From Microbacterium sp. MYb62 (lineage in GTDB: Bacteria; Actinomycetota; Actinomycetes; Actinomycetales; Microbacteriaceae), in NCBI RefSeq assembly GCF_002979475.1, contig NZ_PCOY01000003.1:1-64000 (forward strand): a DNA stretch of 64,000 nt, read 5' to 3'. The translations under genes were made by a program, and so were the position numbers. This document shows, piece by piece, positions 32,707 through 41,402 of the stretch. The notes beneath the pieces were generated by a model. It had not been told where the DNA came from. It worked only from the letters and a program-made list of their open reading frames with translations, and ran no database searches. Numbering within the stretch: position 1 is the stretch's first letter; every line of letters starts with the position of its first letter.

Positions 32707-34050
32707 TCAGCCACGGGAGATGTCGATCCCCTTGGTCTCCTTCAACGTGGGCAGAAGGATGACGGTGGCGAGAGCGGCGACGGCGATCACGTAGAAGGCG
32801 GGCGAGATGAGGATCCCGGTGCCGGCGACCAGGGCTGCGGCGATGAGCGGTCCGGGACCCGCGAGCACGGCGTAGGCGACGTTGTAGCCGATCGCCGATC
32901 CTGTCGCGCGGATCGAGGCCGGGAACACCTCGACCAGCAGCACGTTGTTCACCACCGCGGTGCAGGCGACGAACAGTGCGAACGGCACCATCGCGATCCC
33001 CGCGAGCCACGGGTTCGCCGTGCTCATGAGCCAGAATGCGGGGACGCTCCAGACGACGAGACCGATCAGGCCGGTGAAGAGCACCGGTCGGCGCCCGATG
33101 CGGTCGACGACGAGGCCGACGAGCGGGTTGAAGGCGACGTAGATCGCCATCACGATCCCGCAGACGACGAGGGCATCGACGCGGGGCATGCCGACGGGGC
33201 CGGACAGGAAGTTGTTCATGTACGTGATCAGGTAATAGAGGCTCACGCCGAAGACACCGGAGAAGGCGAGCGTCATCACGAAGGCCTTCACCTTCGCCGA
33301 CGTGGGAGTGTGCTCGATCGTGTTCGACGCGCGCTTGCGCTCCAGCTCTTCGAACACCGGGGTGTCGACGAGCTTCCGGCGGATGTAGATCGCGATGACG
33401 GCCATCAGTAGCGAGCCGATGAACGGGATGCGCCAGCCCCACGTGTTGAGGGCGTCCTCGGGGATCGCGACGGTGAGGGTCGCGGCGGTGACGGTGCCGA
33501 CCAGGAAGGCGAGCCCGGCCGTGCCGGTGACGACGCTCGCGTAGATCGCGCGCTTCTTCGTCGGAGCACTCTCTCCGATGTACGCGGCGGCGCTCGTCCA
33601 TTCGCTTCCCGCGAACCCGCCCTGCAGCAGACGCAGGATGACGATGATGATCGGCGCCGCGATCCCGATCGACGCGAACGACGGGGTCAAGCCGATCAGC
33701 GTGGTGACGATGCCCATACCGAGCACGGTGATGATGAGCACGCTCCTCCGACCGAGTCGGTCGCCGAGCGGTCCGAGGATGAGCGCGCCGAACGGTCGGG
33801 ACACGAAGCCCACGGCGAAGACGGCGAGGGCCGAGAGCATCTCGGCCGTCGCGTTGCCCGAGGGGAAGAACTGCGCACCGATGATCGCGGCGAAGTAGCC
33901 GTAGATGGCGAAATCGAACCACTCCATGAAGTTGCCGATGCCGACGGCCACCATCCGGCGCGTGCGGTCGGATCTCGTCAGAGCGGTGGTCGCCGTCACC
34001 GGATGCGCGGCGGCGGCCGGGTCCGACCGGTCGGTCCTGGTGTCGTCCAT
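32707..34050 (-). CDS. MFS transporter, metabolite:H+ symporter (MHS) type
   Basis: This 447-residue, 12-helix major facilitator has the MHS family opening (GNFMEWFDFAIYGYFAAIIG), the loop motif RPFGALILGPLGDRLGRR and, later, RPVLFTGL. MHS members (ProP, KgtP, ShiA) bring in organic acids, betaines or aromatic acids with protons. As the first gene of the nitrilase operon, it probably carries the operon's substrate. A divergent LysR gene lies 83 bp away. Confidence 0.9.
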   Translation of the reverse strand: MDDTRTDRSDPAAAAHPVTATTALTRSDRTRRMVAVGIGNFMEWFDFAIYGYFAAIIGAQFFPSGNATAEMLSALAVFAVGFVSRPFGALILGPLGDRLGRRSVLIITVLGMGIVTTLIGLTPSFASIGIAAPIIIVILRLLQGGFAGSEWTSAAAYIGESAPTKKRAIYASVVTGTAGLAFLVGTVTAATLTVAIPEDALNTWGWRIPFIGSLLMAVIAIYIRRKLVDTPVFEELERKRASNTIEHTPTSAKVKAFVMTLAFSGVFGVSLYYLITYMNNFLSGPVGMPRVDALVVCGIVMAIYVAFNPLVGLVVDRIGRRPVLFTGLIGLVVWSVPAFWLMSTANPWLAGIAMVPFALFVACTAVVNNVLLVEVFPASIRATGSAIGYNVAYAVLAGPGPLIAAALVAGTGILISPAFYVIAVAALATVILLPTLKETKGIDISRG

Positions 34051-34132
34051 GTGCGTGATCTCCTTTGGTCACAGATGAAGTCTCACCCCCAATGTGCGGC
34101 CCACCTCGACAACAGTCAAACCGATGTTTATC

Positions 34133-35062
34133 ATGGCCAGTATCAACAGAATCGATTTACATCAGGTCGACCTCAACCTTCTCGTCGTGTTTCAGGCCCT
34201 CATGCAAGAGGGCAGCGTCACCCGAGCGGGCTACAAGCTGAGCCTTTCGCAGAGCGCCGTGAGCGCGGCGCTCGGCCGGTTGCGCAAGCTGTTCGACGAC
34301 CCACTGTTCGAACGTTCGCGCTCAGGCATGACACCGACGCCCAAGGCACTTTCCCTGTCGCTGAGCATCGGACCGAGCCTCAGCACCATCGCGGCGGTCA
34401 TCCTCGACGACGTCGAGTTCGAGCCGTGGCAGAGCTCGCGCACGTTCCATCTCGCGATGTCCGACGACATCGAGATGCTCTTCGGGCCGTGGGTCGCGCG
34501 ACAGAAGCTCGATCACAACTGGAGTGTGAACTTCGCCATCCACCAGACGAATAGTCACCTGTGGCGGACGACACTCGACGACCCGCTGATCGACGTCGTG
34601 CTCACCACGACCCCCGCCCACATGGCTGCCGACTTCCGCGCCGAGCCGATGTTCTCCGGCGACTACCGGTGCGTGCACAACCCACGGCTCCTGAATCTGT
34701 CGAATCCACTCACCACGCGCGAGTACATCGAGACGCGTCATCTCCGCGTCTCGTTCGACCTTCAGCGCGGCTGGGTCGACGAGGTCCTCGCCGCGATGGG
34801 GCACCAGCGCAACACCCTGTGCACGATCAGCCACTTCAGCGGCATCGGGCCGATCCTGCTCGACCTCCCCGTGATCGCGACGATCCCCGAGCATGTCGCC
34901 GTGCGCGCGGGCGAGATGTACGGGCTGCGGGTCTCCCCCGTCCCCCTGCAGATGCCGCGCTTCACGATCTCGGCGCTCTGGCGCACCGAAGTCGACGGCC
35001 TCATCGAGAACCAGTGGATCCGTCAGCTCTGCAACACGTTCGTGCAGGTGCACGGGCTCTGA
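34133..35062 (+). CDS. LysR family regulator of the nitrilase operon
   Basis: This 309-residue regulator is of the NodD/PcpR/LinR type. It has a long N-terminal stretch (RIDLHQVDLNLLVVFQALMQ), the recognition helix around SLSQSAVSAALGRLRKLFDD, and the typical FERSRSGMTPTPKAL. It is divergent from the six-gene operon and is the obvious inducer-sensing activator. The ATG at 34133 is chosen by family length; one at 34124 is possible. No clear ribosome site is seen for either. The NodD-like group tends to respond to aromatic or other small plant-derived molecules. Confidence 0.88.
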   Translation: MASINRIDLHQVDLNLLVVFQALMQEGSVTRAGYKLSLSQSAVSAALGRLRKLFDDPLFERSRSGMTPTPKALSLSLSIGPSLSTIAAVILDDVEFEPWQSSRTFHLAMSDDIEMLFGPWVARQKLDHNWSVNFAIHQTNSHLWRTTLDDPLIDVVLTTTPAHMAADFRAEPMFSGDYRCVHNPRLLNLSNPLTTREYIETRHLRVSFDLQRGWVDEVLAAMGHQRNTLCTISHFSGIGPILLDLPVIATIPEHVAVRAGEMYGLRVSPVPLQMPRFTISALWRTEVDGLIENQWIRQLCNTFVQVHGL

Positions 35063-35092
35063 GTTCGCGTGCCGGATCCGCGCCGCTCCCCG

Positions 35093-35767
35093 TCAGGGAA
35101 GTGCGCCGGCCAGCTGCCGCAGATCGTCGAACGCCCCGTCGAACGCGTCGGTCGGCACGGGCGGATCCCCGACGGGTCGATGCACATACGCGGTCCGCAT
35201 CCCCACCGCCTGCGCACCTCGCAGATCCCAGGCGTGGGCGGCGACCATGAGCACGCGCGAGGGATCACCACCCGCGGCATCGACAGCGAGCCCGTACACC
35301 TCGGGAGCCGGCTTGTAGGCACGGACGGTATCGGCCGAGAGCGCCTGGTGCCAGCGCAGATCGGCGTGCTCGCCGAGACGGTGCAACGACTCCTCGCTCG
35401 CGTTCGAGAGTCCGAGCACGCGGAAGCGCCGCGCGAGGTCTCTGATCCCTTCGGCCGAGTCTGCCCACGCCGGCAGCCGTCGAGCCGCCGTGGCGAGACG
35501 GGCGATGGCCGCGGGGTCGGTGATGCCTGCTGCGTCCGCCACCCGGGCCGCCGCCTCGCGGTCGAGAACCTCGGTGTCGGCATACGACCGGGAACCCCGC
35601 GCGATGCGTCGCTGCTCCCCCTCGATGTGCTCCTGCCAGACGCCGAGCAGTTCATCGGAGTCGCCCGCCGGGCCCACTGCTTCGTCGATCGCGGAGCGAA
35701 GCCCCCGAGGCTCGTCGACCAGGGTGCCGAGCACATCGAAGACGATGGTCGTGATGTCGCGGAACAT
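35093..35767 (-). CDS. Haloacid dehalogenase-type hydrolase
   Basis: This 224-residue HAD superfamily protein has the nucleophile motif VFDVLGTLVDE (first Asp), a Ser/Asn motif (LGLSNASEE), Lys in AYKPAPEVYG and, at the fourth motif, VAAHAWDLRGA. It is close to type II haloacid dehalogenases (phosphoglycolate-like outliers). The motif HAWDL is typical of that group. The ATG at 35767 is chosen because the frame further upstream runs across tRNA-Ser. The substrate is unknown. Confidence 0.87.
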   Translation of the reverse strand: MFRDITTIVFDVLGTLVDEPRGLRSAIDEAVGPAGDSDELLGVWQEHIEGEQRRIARGSRSYADTEVLDREAAARVADAAGITDPAAIARLATAARRLPAWADSAEGIRDLARRFRVLGLSNASEESLHRLGEHADLRWHQALSADTVRAYKPAPEVYGLAVDAAGGDPSRVLMVAAHAWDLRGAQAVGMRTAYVHRPVGDPPVPTDAFDGAFDDLRQLAGALP

Positions 35768-35822
35768 GCTTCGAGTCTGCCGTGGATGGCGACGGCGAGG
35801 GCCGCGAGCGAGGAAGAAAGTG

Positions 35823-35911
35823 CGGAGACGAGGGGATTTGAACCCCTGGTCCCCGTGAGGGGACTCCACCTTAGCAGGGTGGTGCACTCGGCCGGACTAT
35901 GCGACGTCTCC
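35823..35911 (-). tRNA. tRNA-Ser (GCT anticodon)
   Basis: This is an 89-base type II tRNA with acceptor stem GGAGACG/CGTCTCC and discriminator G, a D-arm with GGCCGAGTGC, and anticodon loop CTGCTAA closed by CCACC/GGTGG. A long variable arm (GTCCCCTCACGGGGAC) and a T-arm with GGTTCAAATCC complete it. GCT reads AGC and AGU serine codons. CCA is not encoded. Confidence 0.97.
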
Positions 35912-36100
35912 AGGCATCCGACCCGAAAGCACGGATGCACCTAGCCATCATAACGGGTCCGGCGAGTGGTGACGAACCGGAGCATCCCACTCCTCTTCTG
36001 GCCGACGCGCACCCACGCTGAGACGGGATGCGCACGCTCGCTGGGATACTTGCCGCACATCGTGGGCACGACGTGTCCCCCGCGCGGAAGAGGATCAGTC

Positions 36101-36805
36101 ATGGCCCCGACAGACACGGCGAATGCCGAGCACGTCGACATCCCCTCGCTTCGCGGGCGCGAGGGCCAGTCCCTCGGCTACGCGGTCATCCTCGGGCTGC
36201 TCATCGTCTCGTACGGCCTGTGCGCGATACAGCCGAGCACCGATCCGAGTCCGTGGGCCTTCCTGGCCATGCTCGCGACGGTCGCCATGGTCTTCTACGT
36301 GACACGAGCCCGGCATCTCGTGCAGCGCGTCTCGTGGGTGGTGCTCTCGGTCGCCGGTGCGGCCGCCGTCGTCGCCACCCTCTTCGGCGTCGACGGACCG
36401 GTGCTCGCCATCCCGCTCTCAGCGGCGTCGATGGTCGCTCTGCTCGTCGCGCCGTGGGCGATCATCGCGCACCAGGTCAACCGGCGCGGCCTCGACCTGG
36501 AGGCGCTGTTGGCGGCGGTCACCGCCTACATCCTCGTCGGGATGTTCTTCGCCTTCGTCTACAACCTGATGTCCCAGATCTCCGCTGACCCCATCTTCGG
36601 CGAAGGGAGCCCGGACTCCCTCGGCAACCAGCTGTTCTTCTCCTTCACCGCGCTGACCACGACCGGCTACGGGAACCTGGTTCCGGAAGGCAGCACGGGA
36701 CAGGGGATCGCCGTCGCGGAGGCGATCACCGGCCAGTTCTTCCTCATCACAGCCGTGGCCCGGATCATGCGGGGTGCGAGCGCGAAGCGCAGCACGCCCG
36801 TCTGA
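36101..36805 (+). CDS. Two-pore-type potassium channel family protein
   Basis: This 234-residue membrane protein has about four hydrophobic segments in the first 130 residues and a pore region near residue 185 with the filter TTTGYGN, followed by a last helix. The filter ends in Asn where most K+ channels have Asp. The ATG at 36101 follows AGAGGA; the earlier frame crosses upstream non-family sequence. No cytoplasmic RCK/TrkA domain follows the pore, so it may be voltage- or tension-independent. A hairpin lies 17 bp after the stop. Confidence 0.85.
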   Translation: MAPTDTANAEHVDIPSLRGREGQSLGYAVILGLLIVSYGLCAIQPSTDPSPWAFLAMLATVAMVFYVTRARHLVQRVSWVVLSVAGAAAVVATLFGVDGPVLAIPLSAASMVALLVAPWAIIAHQVNRRGLDLEALLAAVTAYILVGMFFAFVYNLMSQISADPIFGEGSPDSLGNQLFFSFTALTTTGYGNLVPEGSTGQGIAVAEAITGQFFLITAVARIMRGASAKRSTPV

Positions 36806-36821
36806 ACACGAAAGGGTCGGA

Positions 36822-36837
36822 CGCCCGTCGTCGGGCG
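36822..36837 (+). terminator. Possible terminator after K+ channel gene
   Basis: CGCCCG (36822-36827) and CGGGCG (36832-36837) form a short GC hairpin soon after the channel stop codon. There is no T-run. Confidence 0.4.
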
Positions 36838-36994
36838 CCGCCGGATGCATCGCCCGAAAGGGGTGAAGCGCGTCCGCTGTCCGCGTCGCACGGTGTCACG
36901 CTGAGCACAGCGACGCCGCCCGCACCCGACCGGAGGCCCTCCTCCTCCGGCCTTCCGGCTCCCGCGCCGTCGACACACGGGAGCGAGGTGCGAC
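36838..36994. other. Gene-free stretch, possible decayed DUF2252 sequence
   Basis: No intact gene is seen here. In one frame, residues such as ERGEARPLSASHG weakly recall the N-terminal part of DUF2252 proteins, which would extend the remnant at 36995. The match is too weak to be sure. Promoter elements for the downstream exporter presumably lie here, but I could not single them out. Confidence 0.3.
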
Positions 36995-37135
36995 ATGGCG
37001 GGAACCGGATTCGCCGACGAGGTCGGTGACGCGTATCTGACGGGCTTCGGTCTGTTCGGCACGCAGGAGCGCCCTCTGATCTTCGACATGAACGACGTCG
37101 ACGAGACGTTCTCATCGTCGAAGGAGCGGTCATGA
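36995..37135 (+). pseudogene. DUF2252 gene remnant, 46 codons
   Basis: The short frame reads VGDAYLTGFGLFGTQERP then LIFDMNDVDETF, which matches the diagnostic DUF2252 block (GDAHLxNFG, then ER.LVFDxNDFDET) but with key residues changed and everything after it lost. Full DUF2252 proteins have over 400 residues. The frame has an ATG and its TGA overlaps the ATG of the following exporter gene (ATGA), so it may still act as a translated leader for that gene. Confidence 0.65.
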
Positions 37136-38748
37136 AGAGGTGGGGCGTCATCGCGGTCCTCGGCTCCGCGCAGTTCGTGATGGTGCTCGACGGCACCGTG
37201 ATGAACGTGTCGATATCGACCGTGGTGTCCGACCTCGACACCACGGTCGCCGCGATGCAGGGCGCCATCACCTTCTACACCCTCACCATGGCCGCGTTCA
37301 TGCTGCTGGGCGCCAAACTCGGCGACATATGGGGTCGACGCCGCGCGTTCGTCATCGGGTCCTGCGTGTACGCCGCCGGTTCGCTGATCACCGCGCTGAG
37401 TCCGAACGTGCAGTTCCTCTTCCTCGGATGGTCGATCGTCGAGGGACTCGGCGCCGTGCTCGTCATCCCGGCGATCGCGGCACTCGTCGCCGACAACTAC
37501 CGCGGCCGAGAACGCATCACGGCCTTCGCGATCATCGGCGCGGTGTCCGGCGCAGCCGTCGCGGCGGGACCCCTCATCGGCGGATTCGTGACGACGTACT
37601 TCGACTGGCGCTATGTGTTCGTCGCCGAAGTCTTCATCATGGTCGCCGTGGTGCTGTGTGCACGGATCATCACCGATCCGACGCCGAGGCAGAGCGCACG
37701 CATCGACGTCCTCAGCGTCGCGCTGTCCTCCGTCGGACTCGTCTCCGTGGTGTTCGGGATGCTCCAGAGCAAGACGTGGGGATGGATCCTTCCGGTGCAT
37801 CCGCCCGTGGTCGGCGGTGTCGAGATCGTCCCGCTCGGCATCTCCCCCGCCGCCTGGTTCATCGTTCTCGGTGTCGTGTTGCTCGCACTGTTCCTCTCCC
37901 GACAGCACCTTCTCGAAGGCGCCGGCCGAGCACCGCTCGTGCACGTGGGGATGTTCTCGATCTCGTCGCTCCGCAGCGGGCTGTCCGTGCTCGGGGCGCA
38001 GTACACCGTGACCGCCGGGTTGTTCTTCATGGTGCCGGTGTATCTGCAGATGACACTCGGTCTCGATGCGCTGGAGACCGGCATCCGCATCTTCCCGCTC
38101 TCGATCGCCCTCGTGTTGTTCTCCATCGTCGGCACCCGTCTCTCGCGCAGGCTCTCCCCTCGCACGGTCGTGCGGATCGGACAGGTGGTCCTCGTCTTCA
38201 GCGCGCTCATCCTGCTCGGCTCCGCCACCAGCGACCTGCGCAGCGGCTTCTTCGCCACCGGGATGTTCCTCGCGGGCGCCGCACTCGGGCTGCTCGCCTC
38301 ACAGCTCGGGAACGTGAACATGTCGAGCGTGACGGAGAAGGAGACGAGTGAGGTTGGCGGCCTGCAGGGGGTGTTCCAGAACCTCGGTTCCTCTCTCGGG
38401 ACAGCGCTCATCGGCTCCATCCTCATCGGCGCGCTGTCGGCCTCGTTCGCGTCGGGTGTCGCCGCGAGCGACCTGCCCGACCCCACGAAGGCGACCGTGG
38501 CCAGCGCCACGCAGCACGGCGTCACGATCGTGCCGGCCGCCGACGTGGCCGCCATCGCAGAGGATGCCGGGCTGAGTGACGTCGACGCGGACACACTCGC
38601 GACCGTCTATCGCGAATCGCAACTGTCATCGCTGCGTATCGCGTTCTTCGGGCTGATCCTCATCAGTCTCGTCTCGCTCTTGTTCTCGAAGGGGATACCG
38701 AGCGCCCATGACCTCCGACGGCGTCACAGCGAGGCGTCCACGACCTGA
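37132..38748 (+). CDS. MFS drug:H+ antiporter, DHA2 (EmrB/QacA) family
   Basis: This 538-residue transporter has about 14 transmembrane helices. The DHA2 motifs are present: VLDGTVMNVSISTVVSDL in helix 1, KLGDIWGRRRAFVIGSC in the first loop and GAVSGAAVAAGPLIGGFV (motif C, exporters). Its start overlaps the DUF2252 remnant stop by four bases. The rhamnosidase gene starts 25 bp later, so it might be co-transcribed with that gene and handle plant glycosides or their aglycones; this is inference. Confidence 0.88.
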   Translation: MKRWGVIAVLGSAQFVMVLDGTVMNVSISTVVSDLDTTVAAMQGAITFYTLTMAAFMLLGAKLGDIWGRRRAFVIGSCVYAAGSLITALSPNVQFLFLGWSIVEGLGAVLVIPAIAALVADNYRGRERITAFAIIGAVSGAAVAAGPLIGGFVTTYFDWRYVFVAEVFIMVAVVLCARIITDPTPRQSARIDVLSVALSSVGLVSVVFGMLQSKTWGWILPVHPPVVGGVEIVPLGISPAAWFIVLGVVLLALFLSRQHLLEGAGRAPLVHVGMFSISSLRSGLSVLGAQYTVTAGLFFMVPVYLQMTLGLDALETGIRIFPLSIALVLFSIVGTRLSRRLSPRTVVRIGQVVLVFSALILLGSATSDLRSGFFATGMFLAGAALGLLASQLGNVNMSSVTEKETSEVGGLQGVFQNLGSSLGTALIGSILIGALSASFASGVAASDLPDPTKATVASATQHGVTIVPAADVAAIAEDAGLSDVDADTLATVYRESQLSSLRIAFFGLILISLVSLLFSKGIPSAHDLRRRHSEASTT

Positions 38749-38773
38749 CCCGGTGTCGGCGAGGATGAGGATC

Positions 38774-41368
38774 ATGACGACCGTCTCCGCGCCGCGCATC
38801 GAACACCATCGGGAGCCGCTCGGCATCGGCGAGTCACGTCCTCGGCTGAGCTGGACGATCGCGGATGCTCCCGCCGACTGGCACCCGCAGCGATATGCCG
38901 TCACCGTGACGCGCGCCGACGGCGAGGAGACGATCGAGGTCGACTCCGCCGACCAGGTGCTGGTTCCGTGGCCGAGTCGTGCGCTCCGCTCGCGTGAGTG
39001 GGCCGCCGTGCGCGTCGCCGTGCAGGGCACGGACGGCTCGTGGTCGGCGGCGAGCCCAGCGACACGGGTGGAGGTCGGGCTGCTGCACGCAGCGGACTGG
39101 TCGGCGAGGCCGATCGGCGCCGACCTCGATGAGGACCCGGAGAGCGACGCACGGCGCGCGACGCTGGTGCGCACCGGCTTCCGCATCGACGGCCCCGTCG
39201 CCCGCGCGCGACTCTACGCCACCGCGCACGGACTGTACGAAGCCGAGATCAATGGAGTCCGCGTCGGCTCGGACACGCTGTCTCCCGGATGGACCGTCTA
39301 TCGCGAACGCCTGCGGTACTACACCTACGACGTGACCGATCTGCTCGCCGAGGGAGAGAATGCGCTCGGTGCGTGGCTCGGCGACGGCTGGTACCGCGGT
39401 CGGCTCGGTTGGCGCGGCGGCTACCGCAACGTCTTCGGCAGCGACCTGTCGTTCCTCGGCCAGCTGGAGATCACCTACGTCGACGGGCGGCGCGAGACCG
39501 TCGGGACCGACGGCAACTGGAAGACGGCCCTCTCCCCCATCCTCCGCTCGGGCATCTACGACGGCGAGGACTACGACGCCCGCGAGGAGCTGCCCGGCTG
39601 GTCGACCGGATCGTTCGACGACTCCCGCTGGCTGCCGGTCGCCGTACGCGAACGCGACCCGCGCACTCTGGTCGCACCGACCGGCCCGCCGGTCCGGGTG
39701 ACCGAAGAGGTGGCGCCGATCGCCGTGCTCACCTCGCCCAGTGGCGCGCGCATCCTCGACTTCGGACAGAACCTCGTCGGACGGGTCCGCATCCGCGTCA
39801 CCGGGCCCCGCGGAGCGACCGTCGTCCTGCGCACCGCCGAGGTCCTCCAGGACGGCGAGATCTACACGCGTCCCCTGCGCAGCGCGCGCTCCAGCGATGC
39901 CTACACACTCGCCGGCCGGACCGATCCGGAGGAGTGGGAACCGCGCTTCACGTTCCACGGGTTCCGCTACGCCGAGGTCTCCGGATGGCCGGGAGACCTC
40001 GATGCGGATGCCGTCGCCGGTGCGCTCACCGCGCGGGTGCTGCACACCGACCTCGAGCGCACCGGATGGTTCAGGTGCACTGATCCGCTGGTCGAGCAGC
40101 TGCACCGCAACGTCGTGTGGGGCATGCGCGGCAACTTCGTCGACATCCCCACCGACTGCCCGCAGCGCGACGAGCGTGTGGGCTGGACGGGTGACATCCA
40201 GGTCTTCGGCCCGACCGCGGCGACGCTGTTCGACGTCTCGGGGATGCTGACCGGATGGCTTCGCGATGTGGAGGCCGATCAGCTGCCCGACGGCACGGTC
40301 CCCTGGTTCGTGCCGGTGATCCCCGCACACAAGACCTGGTCCCCGATCCGGCCGGGTGCCGCGTGGGGCGACGTCGCGACGCTGCTGCCGTGGACCCTGT
40401 ATCAGCGCTTCGGGGACGAGGGCGTGCTGGCCGCCCAGTTCGAGAGCGCCCGCCGATGGGTCGACAAGGTCGACTCCACCGCCGGATCCGACCGCCTCTG
40501 GAACGAAGGCTTCCAGCTGGGCGACTGGCTCGACCCCGCCGCTCCCCCGCAGGACCCCGGCGATGCGCGCACGGACCGATACCTCGTCGCGACGGCATAC
40601 TTCGCCCGGTCGGCGCGCGCCGTGGCCGATATGGCTCGGGTGCTCGGCCGCGCTGCCGAGGCGGAGCGCTACGGCATCCTCGCCGCCGAGGTCGCGGCCG
40701 CGTTCCGTGCGGCCTACGTGAAGCCCGACGGCACGATGACCTCGGATGCGCAGACCGCCTACGCTCTGGGCATCGTCTTCGATCTGTTCGCCGACGAGGC
40801 ACAGCGTGCGGTCGCGGGGTCCCGTCTCGCCGAGCTCGTCCGCGCATCCGGCAACCGCATCGCGACCGGCTTCGTCGGCACGCCGCTCGTCAGCGATGCC
40901 CTCACCCTGACGGGGCACACCGACACCGCCTACGACCTGCTGCTCGAACAGGGCTGCCCGTCGTGGCTCTATCAGGTCGTGCAGGGCGCGACCACGATCT
41001 GGGAGCGATGGGATGCGCTGCTGCCGGACGGCACCGTCAACCCCGGGACGATGACCTCGTTCAACCATTACGCACTCGGTGCAGTGGCCGACTGGCTGCA
41101 CCGCACCGTCGCGGGGATCGCCCCCGCAGAGCCCGGCTACCGTCGCATCCGCTTCGCCCCGCGGCCGGGCGGAGGGGTGACGCATGCCTCGGCGACGCAA
41201 CGGACTCCGTATGGGGATGCCTCGATCGCGTGGCGTCTCGCAGACGACGAGCTCGTGGTCGACGTCCGTGTCCCCGTCGGTGCGAGCGCGGAACTCGATC
41301 TGCCCGGTGTCGCCACCGAGGAACTCGGGCACGGCGGGCATACGCGATCGGTGCGTCTATCGCGATGA
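38774..41368 (+). CDS. Alpha-L-rhamnosidase (GH78)
   Basis: This 864-residue enzyme releases terminal L-rhamnose from plant glycosides or polysaccharides. It has the N-terminal beta domains, then the (alpha/alpha)6 barrel with DCPQRDERVGWTGDIQVFG, containing the general acid Glu, near residue 460. The base Glu is in TTIWERWDALLPDG near 750, and a C-terminal beta-sandwich follows. The ATG at 38774 follows AGGATGAGG; a longer frame to 38708 overlaps the exporter. There is no signal peptide, so it acts inside the cell on imported short glycosides. It neighbours the LacI-rhaI pair and provides their rhamnose. Confidence 0.95.
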   Translation: MTTVSAPRIEHHREPLGIGESRPRLSWTIADAPADWHPQRYAVTVTRADGEETIEVDSADQVLVPWPSRALRSREWAAVRVAVQGTDGSWSAASPATRVEVGLLHAADWSARPIGADLDEDPESDARRATLVRTGFRIDGPVARARLYATAHGLYEAEINGVRVGSDTLSPGWTVYRERLRYYTYDVTDLLAEGENALGAWLGDGWYRGRLGWRGGYRNVFGSDLSFLGQLEITYVDGRRETVGTDGNWKTALSPILRSGIYDGEDYDAREELPGWSTGSFDDSRWLPVAVRERDPRTLVAPTGPPVRVTEEVAPIAVLTSPSGARILDFGQNLVGRVRIRVTGPRGATVVLRTAEVLQDGEIYTRPLRSARSSDAYTLAGRTDPEEWEPRFTFHGFRYAEVSGWPGDLDADAVAGALTARVLHTDLERTGWFRCTDPLVEQLHRNVVWGMRGNFVDIPTDCPQRDERVGWTGDIQVFGPTAATLFDVSGMLTGWLRDVEADQLPDGTVPWFVPVIPAHKTWSPIRPGAAWGDVATLLPWTLYQRFGDEGVLAAQFESARRWVDKVDSTAGSDRLWNEGFQLGDWLDPAAPPQDPGDARTDRYLVATAYFARSARAVADMARVLGRAAEAERYGILAAEVAAAFRAAYVKPDGTMTSDAQTAYALGIVFDLFADEAQRAVAGSRLAELVRASGNRIATGFVGTPLVSDALTLTGHTDTAYDLLLEQGCPSWLYQVVQGATTIWERWDALLPDGTVNPGTMTSFNHYALGAVADWLHRTVAGIAPAEPGYRRIRFAPRPGGGVTHASATQRTPYGDASIAWRLADDELVVDVRVPVGASAELDLPGVATEELGHGGHTRSVRLSR

Positions 41369-41402
41369 CCGCGACAGCATGAGGCCGGCCGAGGCCTGAC
41401 CG

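Noticed and set aside
38834..41341. Minus-strand frame of 835 codons opposite the rhamnosidase
   Set aside because: It is antisense to a GH78 gene with all motifs, and its own translation has no recognisable domain.
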